From positions 62,001 to 126,000 of the forward strand of contig JADJFD010000004.1 in assembly GCA_016708765.1 (NCBI GenBank): 64,000 nucleotides of DNA, written 5' to 3'. Origin of the DNA: Chitinophagaceae bacterium. GTDB taxonomy: Bacteria > Bacteroidota > Bacteroidia > Chitinophagales > Chitinophagaceae. Of this stretch, positions 45,484-54,853 are shown piece after piece. The position numbers and the translations under genes are program-made. Each line of letters starts with the position of its first letter. Position 1 is the stretch's first letter. The notes beneath the pieces are model-generated. The model worked only from the letters and a program-made list of their open reading frames with translations. It was not told the DNA's origin and did no database searches.

Positions 45484-46767
45484 TTATCGCTGAAATGGTG
45501 AGTTAATTCTTGTAAATCCTACCAGCTCATCTGCCCTTGCACCAAATTGACGGAAGTAAACTAATACCATATACCCGTTTTCTGTGCCCCAATAATTTCC
45601 CTCCGTATTTTCAAAAGAAGGTTGTAAACCTTGATGCTTTTTTTCAGGCACTGTTACATAAGAATAATTATAGTAGCCTTGCTTCAGATATAATGTTTTT
45701 TCATACACCCCTTTTTCTTCATTAAAAATCATTTTTGAATTTTCATCTTGCAAATAATTAGTCAATTCTCCAAATACATAAATATTGCTGCCGCCATAAG
45801 CTCGGTTTCCCGGAGGTGAATAAGTAAAATGCACCCATGCATAATCACTTTGCCAGAGTGCATTAGAATTATCTCTGTTCTCAACAGTATAAATTCCATT
45901 GAAATCACTATAATAAATGTATTGCACCTCTCTTCGTTCACCATCTGGTTTTACGTATACATCCACTCTGCTGTTTGAATCATTATCTTTTATTGAAGTC
46001 ATTCTATCACTCAATAACCGCAAACTACGAAGGTCAAGCCAACGCCATTCTTTGCCAGCAGGGAAAGTAGTATTCGCCTCATCACTGTATTCATAATAAT
46101 TACCACGGAATATTGTTGGCCTATCTATTACTGAAGAAGTAGCCCAAATATTATTTTGTACAACAACAACTTTTAAATCTTGTGGCGAAAAAGCATTTAG
46201 TTGCCCCGAGCCAATACTTACGTTAGCCTGTATTCGTTGATGTGTTCTGAACAAGTTATTATTAAATGGCTGGGTGATTGTTGCAGACACAGCAGCTTTT
46301 GTACTAACGATCAGCATCCTTTTTGTAAATACCAGTTTGGAAGTATCATCATTCAAAAAAACTTTCAGCAAATAATTACCAGCTTTCGTTGGTGCTGAAT
46401 TCCTTTCTGGTAAAAATGCTTGATAATGAGTGTACCTTGTTTGTACAATAGACGATGAACGATAATTGGTGATCCGGTTAGTGGTAAACCCCTTTATATA
46501 ATCAAATACCTGAATATTGGCCGGCGTCCAGTCTGCATTGCACAATTGGAAAGAATAATAATAGTATTTAACATCAGCATCAAAATCGTCGAAATGCAAT
46601 TCTAATTGTTCATTTGTACCCAAAGAAATTGCCGGATAGCTATACATATCACCAGCCTTGTACAATTTTACTGTCTTGATATTTGGCTTATATACATGAT
46701 CCGGAATCTGACCAGAAGCGGAAAATAAAAAGAACAAGAAGAAAGTGATAGTGCAGAGTTTTTTCAT
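45484..46767 (-). CDS. DUF5103 / type IX secretion system plug-domain protein
   Basis: 427 residues from ATG 46767; earlier in-frame codons lack signal character. Signal peptide (KLCTITFFLFFLFSASGQ), then the DUF5103 pattern: VKLYKAGDMYSYPAISLGTNEQLELHFDD, YYYSFQLCNADWTP, TNYRSSSIVQTRYTHYQAFLP, and a C-terminal beta sandwich with NIYVFGELTNYLQDENSKM and the final LVYFRQFGARADELVGFTRIN. In known type IX systems plug proteins associate with the Sov/SprA translocon. Its presence suggests that the genome has this secretion system. Confidence 0.88.
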   Translation of the reverse strand: MKKLCTITFFLFFLFSASGQIPDHVYKPNIKTVKLYKAGDMYSYPAISLGTNEQLELHFDDFDADVKYYYYSFQLCNADWTPANIQVFDYIKGFTTNRITNYRSSSIVQTRYTHYQAFLPERNSAPTKAGNYLLKVFLNDDTSKLVFTKRMLIVSTKAAVSATITQPFNNNLFRTHQRIQANVSIGSGQLNAFSPQDLKVVVVQNNIWATSSVIDRPTIFRGNYYEYSDEANTTFPAGKEWRWLDLRSLRLLSDRMTSIKDNDSNSRVDVYVKPDGERREVQYIYYSDFNGIYTVENRDNSNALWQSDYAWVHFTYSPPGNRAYGGSNIYVFGELTNYLQDENSKMIFNEEKGVYEKTLYLKQGYYNYSYVTVPEKKHQGLQPSFENTEGNYWGTENGYMVLVYFRQFGARADELVGFTRINSPFQR

Positions 46768-46981
46768 ATTGTTTCTAATGCTGAATTCGTTCAAATATTG
46801 CTTAATACCGATTATACTTATCATTCAATCCGAAGTTACTTTTTTGTCGGTATTATACGTTTACTATTTTACAAGTTTGCTATTCTGGACTTTATACTTT
46901 TAATATTGGGTATAAAATACGATAAAAAGAAAGAGAAATCTTGAGAAGCCCCTTATTTTTGGGGAAGACAAACAATTTAAT

Positions 46982-48244
46982 TTGAAGGTTGCAGGTTTTA
47001 TAGCAAACAGGATAGCATTTAATCAACAGAAATCCTTTTCCCGTTTCATTATTCGTTTATCTACAGTGGCTACTGCCATCAGTGTGGCTGTAATGATTAT
47101 TACAGTTTCCCTTGCTAACGGCTTTCAGGAAACAGTTAGCCAGAAAGTGTTCAGCTTTCTTGGACATATTCGTATTAACGAAAAACAACCCGACAAGGCC
47201 ATCATTTCAGAAGAAACTCCCATTGAAAAAAATGATCTGCTGGCGAATGTTATTAAAAAAGATCCAGCAATAAAAAGCATTCACCCTTTTGCTACCAAGT
47301 ATGGTATTCTTAAAACAAAAGATGAAATAGAAGGTGTGCTAGTTAAAGGTTTTGACAGTACGTATGATTTTAGTAATATAAATCGTTTTATTAAAGAAGG
47401 TAGAGCTATTCAGTTTAATGACAGCAGCTATAGTCGTGAAATCATGATTTCAGATTTTACCGCCCGGCAATTGAATCTTAAATTAAATGACAGAGTACTG
47501 ATTTATTTTATTCGACCTGATAAAAAAAGTAGTGAAGCTGGAGGATTACCTAATATCCGACCCGACAAATTAACCATCACCGGTATTTTTAAAACAGGCA
47601 TTGAAGATTATGACAAAACATTTGCCATTGGCGATATTAAATTAATCCAGCGGTTAAATGAATGGAATGATGATGAAATAGGTGGTTATGAAATTTTTCT
47701 ACATGATTATCATAAGATAGATGATGTGGCTAACGAAATTTATGCCATGCAATATTTTCCGCTGACATGGAACACCGTTAGTGTAAAACAGATTTCTCCA
47801 AACATATTCGACTGGCTAAGTATGCAAGATGTTACCCGTAATGTTCTGATTGGTTTTATGGTGATTGTTGCCATTATAAATCTTATTACCTGTCTTATCA
47901 TTTTAGTATTGGAAAGAGTAAGAATGATTGGTGTGCTAAAATCTCTTGGCGCTTCTAACTGGACGGTGCAGGAAATATTCCTTCGCCACTCATTATTTAT
48001 TACGCTGACAGGAATATTTTTTGGATTGCTGTTTGGGCTCGGGTTACTCTGGCTACAAGATGCCACCGGATTTATCACACTCAAAGAAGAGGCCTATTAT
48101 ATGAGTACCGCTGCTGTAAAAATTGTTTGGTGGCAAGTAGCTCTCATCTGTGCAGGCACATTAGCTGTTTGCTTTTTAGTATTGCTGATACCAACAGTTT
48201 TGGTGAGGAAGATACAACCGGTGAAAGCAATTCAGTTCAGGTAG
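46982..48244 (+). CDS. FtsX-like ABC transporter permease (LolC/LolE type)
   Basis: 420 residues with four membrane helices: one N-terminal (RLSTVATAISVAVMIITVSLANGFQ), a ~230-residue periplasmic MacB-like domain, and three C-terminal helices (VLIGFMVIVAIINLITCLIILVLERVRMIGVLKSLGASNWTVQEIF region). The VLERVRMIGVLKSLGAS coupling helix is typical of lipoprotein-releasing permeases. The start is TTG 46982; no better start is seen. No ATPase gene is adjacent. It shares the divergent gap 46768-46981 with the plug protein. Confidence 0.88.
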   Translation: MKVAGFIANRIAFNQQKSFSRFIIRLSTVATAISVAVMIITVSLANGFQETVSQKVFSFLGHIRINEKQPDKAIISEETPIEKNDLLANVIKKDPAIKSIHPFATKYGILKTKDEIEGVLVKGFDSTYDFSNINRFIKEGRAIQFNDSSYSREIMISDFTARQLNLKLNDRVLIYFIRPDKKSSEAGGLPNIRPDKLTITGIFKTGIEDYDKTFAIGDIKLIQRLNEWNDDEIGGYEIFLHDYHKIDDVANEIYAMQYFPLTWNTVSVKQISPNIFDWLSMQDVTRNVLIGFMVIVAIINLITCLIILVLERVRMIGVLKSLGASNWTVQEIFLRHSLFITLTGIFFGLLFGLGLLWLQDATGFITLKEEAYYMSTAAVKIVWWQVALICAGTLAVCFLVLLIPTVLVRKIQPVKAIQFR

Positions 48245-48979
48245 TTATAATAAATGTGATAGAATAATGCCAGTTGCAACAGCTGCATTCAATGACTCAG
48301 CTTTTCCTTTTTGTGGGATAGTTATTTTTTTACTGACCAATTTCAACACATCATCACTTATTCCTTTTGATTCGTTGCCAATTACAATAATTCCTTCTTT
48401 TATTTTCTGCATCGAAGTCACATCATCTCCATTTAGCATAGCCGCATAAATTGAAATACCCTTTTGTTTTGATAGCCAATCTGAAAGATCAGTATAAAAT
48501 ACCTTAACTCTTGCAATACTGCCCATTGTGGATTGAATAACTTTCGGATTATACATATCAGCACTTTGAGTATTACAAACTATTTGATCAATACCGTACC
48601 AATCTGCAATTCTTATAATTGTTCCCATATTCCCCGGGTCCTGAATATTATCCAGTACTAATGTGAATTTACCTTTGACTTGAATATTTTCATCAATAGC
48701 AATTTTTTTTACCACTGCTACTACCTGATTGGGTGACGATAATTGTGAAATCTTTTCTAATTCTATAGCAGTGATTTCAACAACCTGATAACTATCTGCA
48801 ATTTTTTTGTTATCTTCTATCCATTCTTTTAAAGCAAAAATTTCCTGAATGCTGGAGTTTTTCATTTCAAGCAAGTCATTTACCAACTTTGGGCCTTCGG
48901 CAATAAATAAGCCTTCCTGTTGACGGAATTTTTTCTGGCCTAAACTTTGAATATATTTGAGCTTAGATTTAGAAAGCAT
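48245..48979 (-). CDS. TrmH/SpoU-family RNA 2'-O-methyltransferase
   Basis: 244 residues from ATG 48979. An N-terminal substrate-binding domain (LGQKKFRQQEGLFIAEGPKLVNDLL) is followed by the knotted SPOUT domain: LVLDNIQDPGNMGTIIRIADWYG (motif 1 with Asn and Arg), IVIGNESKGIS (motif 2, Glu) and ITIPQKGKAESLNAAVATGIIL (motif 3). The target RNA is unknown. Its start lies only 20 bases from that of the divergent TamL-like gene, so promoters must overlap coding sequence. The stop abuts the FtsX-like stop. Confidence 0.92.
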   Translation of the reverse strand: MLSKSKLKYIQSLGQKKFRQQEGLFIAEGPKLVNDLLEMKNSSIQEIFALKEWIEDNKKIADSYQVVEITAIELEKISQLSSPNQVVAVVKKIAIDENIQVKGKFTLVLDNIQDPGNMGTIIRIADWYGIDQIVCNTQSADMYNPKVIQSTMGSIARVKVFYTDLSDWLSKQKGISIYAAMLNGDDVTSMQKIKEGIIVIGNESKGISDDVLKLVSKKITIPQKGKAESLNAAVATGIILSHLL

Positions 48980-48999
48980 ATACATCTTCTTTTATATTT

Positions 49000-51330
49000 A
49001 TGTCAATCGCCACATCCTTTAATAGTCGCTATATTCTTCCGGCAGTTGTTATGTCTATAGTGGTATTAATCAGCTCCTGTGGTGTAATTCCTAAAGATTA
49101 CCCAGTAAAAAAGCCATTTGTCTTCAAATATAATGTGACCGTAGATGGAAATTACACTACTGCTGAAAAAAATGACCTTGAATCAAGGCTTTCAAGGCAA
49201 TTGGACGATAGTATTAGAGTAAGAACATCTCATAAACTCCTTTACAAGGGACAGATAAATGCGTTGGTATTAAACAAACCACCGGAATTTAAAACTGCAA
49301 ATGCTGACAAATCTATTCTGTTTATGCAAGCATTGCTTGTCTCTATGGGTTATTTCCGAGACAGTATTACTTACACCACAACAATAGACACCGTTAATCA
49401 GGACCAATATCGCACTACTGTAAATTTTTTGGTTAAACCTGGGAAAATAGTAACGATTGATTCTTTTGCATACAATTTTAAGCAAGAAGAGCTACAATCC
49501 ATCGCTTTGAAAAACCAAAAAGAAAGCCGTGTAAAAGAAGGTGATCCTTTTGCAAAAGCAGCCATCTCGCAGGAACTTGACAGGCTTGTTGACATATATC
49601 GAAATAATGGATTTATGCGATTTGGCAGAGAGGAAATGATTGGGCTTTGGGATACTCTCGACATTTCTCTTTTACGCCCAACTTTCGATCCGTTGGAACA
49701 ATTAGAAATATTACAAAAACTTAAAGAACGAAGAGAAAATCCAACTGCAAATCTCGAAATAAGATTAAGATCTGATTCCGATAGCAGCCAGCTAACAAAA
49801 TATTATATCGGCAACATTAATGTCTATCCTGATATTACATACGATACAGCCGGAATAACAAGAAAAGAAGAGGTTGTTAACGGAGTGAATGTAATTTATC
49901 ATCACGGCATCTTTAAACCCAAAATTTTTGCTCAGAATATTTATTTAAAACGGGGTGATTTATACAATCAGCAAAAATACCTGAGAACTATTAACCGCTT
50001 CAATTCATTGGGTGCATGGCGGCTTGTAAACATTGAGCAAAAAGCAAGACCGGGAGAAGATACTGCTGATTTTAATATTCGTCTTACACCTGCAAAAAAA
50101 TACTCCTTTACTGCCAATCTGGAAGCTAGTCAGAACAACAATGTTGCTTCAGGCAATCTATTTGGTTTAGGTTTTAATTTTAATCTCTTAAACAAAAATT
50201 TTGCTAGGTCTGCAATTCAAACGAATACAAGTGTACGTTTTGGAGTTGAATTGGGTGACAATTTTGTACAAACAAGACAAACAAGCTTTAGCCATAATAT
50301 TTATTTCCCAAAATTAGTTCCCAATTTCAAAAGACTTACTGCAAAACATGGAAGTAATATCAAAACCATCTTTTCTTTTAATGCTGCTACTACGGAGCGA
50401 AACTTATTGTACAATCTTACTACAGTTAATGGATCATGGGGATATGAATACCAGGGAAATATTACGCAAAAAAATAAGCTACTACAATTATTTTGGAAAA
50501 TCCCTAACATTGAATATTCTTTACTGAAACCAAGAGAGAAATTGGACACATTAATAATGAATAATCCGATTTTGAAAAATATTTTTACAGACGGATTTAT
50601 TTCTTCCACACTTGCAGGCTTTACAATAAAAAATACAACAGAGAAAAAACCAAATGTTGTTTCCTTTAATATAGAAATTCCTTTTCTGGCAGGTTTAATT
50701 CCTAGCAAGTTTCTTGACACACAATTGTATAAGTTTATAAAAATAAATACAGAGTTTACTCAAGCCATAAAATTCAAAAACTCTTCACTTGTATTCCGTT
50801 TGTTTGGCGGAATAGGTTATGCTCTTAACTCAACAGTAAACGAAAACAAACGATATGCTCTTCCGTTCTTCCGCCAATATTTTGCCGGTGGACCAAGTAG
50901 TATGAGAGCCTGGCAACTGAGAAGATTGGGACCGGGTTCTTCTATCAAAGATTTTAATCAGTTTCCTGATAGATTTGGGGATGTGCAATTGGAGTTTAAT
51001 ACAGAATACCGCTTTAAAGTTGCTGAGATAGCCGGCACCAGAGTTGAAAGTGTTCTATTTACTGATATTGGAAACGTTTGGCTATTAAAAAAACAAGCCG
51101 GTCAGGAGGAAGAAGTTTTTAAATTCAGCAGGCTTGGACAAGATATTGCCATTGGTGTTGGAACTGGTCTTCGAATTGATTTTAATTTCTTTCTTATAAG
51201 AGTAGATTATGCATACAAAGTAAAAGATCCTTCACCAGACAATATAGCCGATCAGAATAAATGGTTTAATAACTGGAGGCTAACCAACGGGCAGTTGCAA
51301 ATAGGTATTAACTATCCGTTCAGCTTATAG
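49000..51330 (+). CDS. tamL: TamL-like BamA-superfamily outer-membrane lipoprotein
   Basis: 776 residues. The lipoprotein signal ends VVLISSC (Cys ~residue 27). POTRA-like domains follow (e.g. KPGKIVTIDSFAYNF; IYLKRGDLYNQQKYLRTINRFNSLGAWRLVNI). A C-terminal 16-strand barrel includes the L6-type RQYFAGGPSSMRAWQLRRLGPG motif (with the RxW form of VRGF) and the final INYPFSL strand. Lipidated BamA homologs of this kind in Bacteroidota are called TamL and pair with TamB. No tamB is in the window. It overlaps the convergent truB by 11 bases. Confidence 0.88.
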   Translation: MSIATSFNSRYILPAVVMSIVVLISSCGVIPKDYPVKKPFVFKYNVTVDGNYTTAEKNDLESRLSRQLDDSIRVRTSHKLLYKGQINALVLNKPPEFKTANADKSILFMQALLVSMGYFRDSITYTTTIDTVNQDQYRTTVNFLVKPGKIVTIDSFAYNFKQEELQSIALKNQKESRVKEGDPFAKAAISQELDRLVDIYRNNGFMRFGREEMIGLWDTLDISLLRPTFDPLEQLEILQKLKERRENPTANLEIRLRSDSDSSQLTKYYIGNINVYPDITYDTAGITRKEEVVNGVNVIYHHGIFKPKIFAQNIYLKRGDLYNQQKYLRTINRFNSLGAWRLVNIEQKARPGEDTADFNIRLTPAKKYSFTANLEASQNNNVASGNLFGLGFNFNLLNKNFARSAIQTNTSVRFGVELGDNFVQTRQTSFSHNIYFPKLVPNFKRLTAKHGSNIKTIFSFNAATTERNLLYNLTTVNGSWGYEYQGNITQKNKLLQLFWKIPNIEYSLLKPREKLDTLIMNNPILKNIFTDGFISSTLAGFTIKNTTEKKPNVVSFNIEIPFLAGLIPSKFLDTQLYKFIKINTEFTQAIKFKNSSLVFRLFGGIGYALNSTVNENKRYALPFFRQYFAGGPSSMRAWQLRRLGPGSSIKDFNQFPDRFGDVQLEFNTEYRFKVAEIAGTRVESVLFTDIGNVWLLKKQAGQEEEVFKFSRLGQDIAIGVGTGLRIDFNFFLIRVDYAYKVKDPSPDNIADQNKWFNNWRLTNGQLQIGINYPFSL

Positions 51331-52006
51331 GGTTTGCTTCTCTGAATTGTTTTTCGAATCCATCAATGGTTAATGCTTCATCATTTTTGAAGTTGCCGAT
51401 TCTTGTGCGGCAAAGACTGCTGAGATGGCCACCGCAACCTAATGCATTACCAAAATCAAAAGCAAGACTTCGGATATAAGTGCCAGTAGTACAAACTACT
51501 TTGAAGTATATTAAAGGCAACTCAATTTTTACAATTTCAAATTCCTTAATTGTAACCTGTCTTGGTTCAATCTTTACTTCTTTTCCTTGTCTGGCCAACT
51601 CATACACTCTTTTACCTCCAATCTTAATAGCGGAATGTGCAGGAGGAATTTGAGAAATTTCTCCTGTAAACTGTTTTGTTGTTTCCCTTATCAATTCTTC
51701 TGAAATGTTATCGTATGGCTTAAAGTTCTCTGGCTCACTTTCTAAATCATATGTTGCCGTTGTGGAGCCGATAGTAATAGTACCGGTATATTCTTTCTCC
51801 TGCGCCATATACTCATTTATCTTCTTCGTAAATTTTCCAGTACAGACAATTAATAACCCTGTTGCCAAAGGATCTAATGTGCCAGCATGGCCAATCTTTT
51901 TTATCCTGATAATATTTCTAAGCTTTTGTATTACATCAAATGAAGTCCAGCGAAGTGGTTTATCAATCAACAAAACTTGTCCTTGCTCAAATGCTGTTTT
52001 ATCCAT
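51320..52006 (-). CDS. truB: tRNA pseudouridine-55 synthase
   Basis: Isomerises U55 in the T loop of tRNAs. 228 residues, short form without a PUA domain. It has LLIDKPLRWTSFDVIQKLR, the catalytic KIGHAGTLDPLATGLLIV (Asp), KEYTGTITIGSTTATYDLE, SQIPPAHSAIKIGGKRVYELARQG, and CTTGTYIRSLAFDFG. It overlaps the 3' end of tamL tail-to-tail. The DUF58 gene lies 35 bases upstream. Confidence 0.95.
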   Translation of the reverse strand: MDKTAFEQGQVLLIDKPLRWTSFDVIQKLRNIIRIKKIGHAGTLDPLATGLLIVCTGKFTKKINEYMAQEKEYTGTITIGSTTATYDLESEPENFKPYDNISEELIRETTKQFTGEISQIPPAHSAIKIGGKRVYELARQGKEVKIEPRQVTIKEFEIVKIELPLIYFKVVCTTGTYIRSLAFDFGNALGCGGHLSSLCRTRIGNFKNDEALTIDGFEKQFREANPIS

Positions 52007-52041
52007 CGGGCAAAAATAAGGTTTGTGAGTGTCTGAAAAAT

Positions 52042-53367
52042 CTAGATAGACATTCTTGTTTTCAACTCGAGGTATCTATTTACTGTATTCACCGTCAGAT
52101 TTTCAGGTGTTGTAAGTATTGAAGGGATGCCATTTTTATGAAGTTCTTTTACCATTAATCTTTTTTCAAATGCAAATTTTTCGGCGATAGTTTTTATGTA
52201 TATATCTTCTAACGAAGATGCATTTCCTTCAATTAAAGACTTCAATTCTGTATTCTCAAAAAATACAACAAGCAACAAGTGATACTTGGCAATCTTTTTC
52301 AAAGCACTCATTTCTCTTTGGAGGCTTTCCAGTGATTCAAAATTGGTAAACAAAATGAGTAAACTCCGGTTTGTAACTCTATTCCGAATAACAGAGAAAA
52401 GTTTTTCAAAATCTGACTCCAAGTAATCGGTTTTCTGCCGATACAAACTTTCAAGAATAAGATTCATTTGCATCGGCTTTTTATCTGCCAATAAAAAAGT
52501 GTCTAAATTTTTTTCGAAAGTGATGACGCCGGCTTTGTCTTGTTTTACCAAAGCGACATTTGATAATACCAACGAAGCATTAATAGCATGAGCCAACAAC
52601 GTCATTCCATTAAAAGGCATTTTCATTACTCTGCCTTTATTAATCAAACAATATATCTGCTGGCTTCTTTCATCTGTGTAATTATTCACCATCAACGCAT
52701 CTTTGCGAGCCGTTGCTTTCCAGTTAATGGTTCTGTAATCATCGCCCCGAACATATTCTTTGATTTGTTCAAACTCCATACTATGGCCAATCTTTCTAAT
52801 CTTCTTCACTCCTGCTTCCTGTAAGCGGTTACTAACCGCCAACAATTGATAGCGACGCATTTGAATATATGAAGGATATACTTTTACTGTCTGAGTGGAT
52901 TCAAAAATGAAACGCCTTTTTACTAATTGTAGCGGACCATGTGCAAAAATATTAATGTTGTTAAATACATATTCACCTCTTGTCATAGGTTTTAAAAAAT
53001 ATTCAAGATCATACTTTTCTCCTCTGTCAATCTTAGTTCTTCTTATCCAATCTCTTTCCTGGAATTGAATTGGCAATTCATCAATAACACTTGTTTTAAC
53101 CGGGAATGCATAATGATTATTGAGGCTGATTACCACTTTATTATCATCACCAATACTAAAACGATCCGTAACTAATCTTTCAGCGTTTATTCCATTTCTC
53201 TTGCTAAACACCAATAACGCATCTATGAAAATTGCAATGCCAAGTAATAACAGAATTAACCCTCCTATTTGAAATAAAGAAGGATAAAAATAGCTTATAA
53301 CAAAAACTACCGATGCAGCACCGGCAATATAGTAAGCGATGTTATTTAAGTAGAAGCTTTTAATCAT
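52042..53367 (-). CDS. DUF58 domain protein with two N-terminal membrane helices
   Basis: 441 residues from ATG 53367; the longer frame to 53412 runs through a 7-bp repeat array and is not credible. Two helices (AYYIAGAASVVFVISYFYP and GGLILLLLGIAIFIDALLVF) are followed by a beta domain and a vWA-like DUF58 region with MEFEQIKEYVRGDDYRTINWKATARKDALMVNNYTDER. In MoxR operons such proteins are presumed chaperone or assembly factors. Here the usual contact with moxR is interrupted by a four-helix-bundle gene and its repeats. Confidence 0.9.
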   Translation of the reverse strand: MIKSFYLNNIAYYIAGAASVVFVISYFYPSLFQIGGLILLLLGIAIFIDALLVFSKRNGINAERLVTDRFSIGDDNKVVISLNNHYAFPVKTSVIDELPIQFQERDWIRRTKIDRGEKYDLEYFLKPMTRGEYVFNNINIFAHGPLQLVKRRFIFESTQTVKVYPSYIQMRRYQLLAVSNRLQEAGVKKIRKIGHSMEFEQIKEYVRGDDYRTINWKATARKDALMVNNYTDERSQQIYCLINKGRVMKMPFNGMTLLAHAINASLVLSNVALVKQDKAGVITFEKNLDTFLLADKKPMQMNLILESLYRQKTDYLESDFEKLFSVIRNRVTNRSLLILFTNFESLESLQREMSALKKIAKYHLLLVVFFENTELKSLIEGNASSLEDIYIKTIAEKFAFEKRLMVKELHKNGIPSILTTPENLTVNTVNRYLELKTRMSI

Positions 53368-53372
53368 GATAT

Positions 53373-53407
53373 CTGAGGTCAGAAGTCGGAAATAAGAAGT
53401 CCGAAGT
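53373..53407. repeat. Heptanucleotide array, left side of the S23 cassette
   Basis: Five 7-bp units on the plus strand: CTGAGGT, CAGAAGT, CGGAAAT, AAGAAGT, CCGAAGT. On the minus strand they read as ACTTCxG units. It lies between the S23 gene stop (53419) and the DUF58 start. Confidence 0.8.
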
Positions 53408-53418
53408 CTCACTATAAT

Positions 53419-53781
53419 TTAAAGAGTTCTCCAATTTTCATGAAGCTTATAAATCTTAGCTCCTGCTTCATCTAGTTTTTTTTCAATTACAATAAATTCT
53501 TCCTGATTTATATAAGAACAATCACGGCTGAAGTGAAGCCACACTTTTGTTTCTTCCAATGATCCCATTGAATAAATCAAGTGGCGTTTGAATTCATTCT
53601 CATAAATTCTTTTTCCCCAACCTTCGGCAATATTTGCAGAAACTGAACGAGATGATCTTACTATCTGATCCGTCAATGAATACCTTTCTTCTTTAGGAAA
53701 ATTCCTTGTCAGCTTGAAAATATCCATAGCAATTGCATATGATAATTTAAAAACATCAAAATCGAAAACGGTTTTGATCAT
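53419..53781 (-). CDS. Four-helix-bundle protein (S23 / 23S rRNA intervening-sequence protein family)
   Basis: 120 residues, four amphipathic helices. Family pattern: FDVFKLSYAIAMDIFKLTRNFPKEERYSLTDQIVRSSRSVSANIAEGWGK, then RHLIYSMGSLEETKVWLHFS and a final helix with LDEAGAKIYKLHENW. The bundle is known from proteins encoded in 23S rRNA intervening sequences and is related to the Avd accessory protein of diversity-generating retroelements; its function is unknown. It breaks the MoxR-DUF58 operon and is bracketed by inverted arrays of 7-bp repeats (53373-53407 and 53834-53875), so it looks like an inserted cassette. Confidence 0.9.
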   Translation of the reverse strand: MIKTVFDFDVFKLSYAIAMDIFKLTRNFPKEERYSLTDQIVRSSRSVSANIAEGWGKRIYENEFKRHLIYSMGSLEETKVWLHFSRDCSYINQEEFIVIEKKLDEAGAKIYKLHENWRTL

Positions 53782-53833
53782 AGCATTACTTTATAAAAGT
53801 GATTTACAACATTGATTACGTCTTCAATTCCAC

Positions 53834-53875
53834 GCCTCAGACCTCCTACGTCAGACTTCAGTCCTCAATCCCTCC
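53834..53875. repeat. Heptanucleotide array, right side of the S23 cassette
   Basis: Five to six 7-bp units on the plus strand: GCCTCAG, ACCTCCT, ACGTCAG, ACTTCAG, TCCTCAA, TCCCTCC. The units match the minus-strand reading of the left array, so the two arrays are inverted relative to each other. It ends at the moxR stop codon. Confidence 0.78.
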
Positions 53876-54851
53876 TACCTCGGCACATCCATTCCTTGTA
53901 TTATTTGCTTTATCACATCATCTTCGGTTATTCCTTCCATCTCTTTATCTGGTGACAAAATGATACGATGACGAAGTACTGATGGTACAACTGCTAAAAT
54001 ATCTTCTGGTGTTACAAAATCCCTTCCGCTCATTGCCGCCATTGCCTTAGATGCATTCATAATGGCAAGTGATGCTCTAGGCGATGCCCCAAGGTAAATT
54101 GATTTATGATTTCTTGTCTGATGAATAAGTTTGGCAATAAATTGTAGTAACTTTTCTTCAATTATCTGCATTTTTATTTGCTTTCGCAAGGCAACCACTT
54201 GTTCGCCCTGCAATGCAGGTTGAATCATATCCATTGCTGTTGTATTTCCCATATTGTGAAACTGAGAAAGTATTGCCAACTCTTCTGTTTCATTTGGATA
54301 AGGCACTAAAATTTTAAACAAAAAACGATCCAGCTGTGCTTCTGGCAAACGATAAGTTCCTTCCTGCTCCACCGGGTTTTGCGTAGCCAACACCATAAAT
54401 GGCGATGCCATTGGAAAAGTTTTTCCATCTACAGTCGCTTGCCTTTCTTCCATTATTTCCAAAAGTGCAGACTGTGTTTTTGCAGGAGCTCTGTTGATCT
54501 CATCTACCAAAACAATATTACTAAACACAGGACCTTTCTTAAATTCAAAACTTGCTTCCTTCGGATTAAAAACTGGTGTACCTAATACATCGGAAGGCAT
54601 AAGGTCAGGAGTAAATTGTATTCTGGAAAACCCACATTCACACTTTTGGCAACTAATTTTGCTGTCAATGTTTTTGCTACACCTGGCACACCTTCAATTA
54701 ATACATGGCCATCTGCCAATAATGCTGTAATGATAAGCTTTACCATCTCATCCTGACCCACAATGATTTTCTTAATTTCATTGCGAATAGAATTTACTGC
54801 ATCGTTTAATGCTGAGAGGTCCGTCCGTTGTTCAAAAATTTGCTCTTCCAT
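53875..54851 (-). CDS. MoxR-family AAA+ ATPase, one missing T breaks the frame
   Basis: The N-terminal part has IIVGQDEMVKLIITALLADGHVLIEGVPGVAKTLTAK (Walker A). Its frame ends at 54582. One extra T in the coding strand (plus-strand A-run 54627-54630) gives NVGFSRIQFTPDLMPSDVLGTPVFNP and enters the second frame with Walker B IVLVDEINRAPAKTQSALLE, ATQNPVEQEGTYRLPEAQLDRFLF (sensor 1, arginine finger) and ASPRASLAIMNASKAMA (sensor 2). The joined protein is ~325 residues. MoxR ATPases are presumed chaperones for partner complexes with DUF58/vWA proteins. It starts 3 bases after the DUF4350 stop. Confidence 0.92.
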
Positions 54852-54853
54852 AT

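Noticed and set aside
50301..50720. 139-codon minus-strand frame inside the TamL-like gene
   Set aside because: Antisense shadow of the barrel domain; no independent start context or recognisable product.
52042..53412. Extended DUF58 start at 53412
   Set aside because: The added N-terminus is translated heptad repeat; ATG 53367 precedes the membrane helix.
53373..53875. Heptad arrays as a CRISPR array
   Set aside because: Units are 7 bp with no spacers and no cas genes are present in the window.
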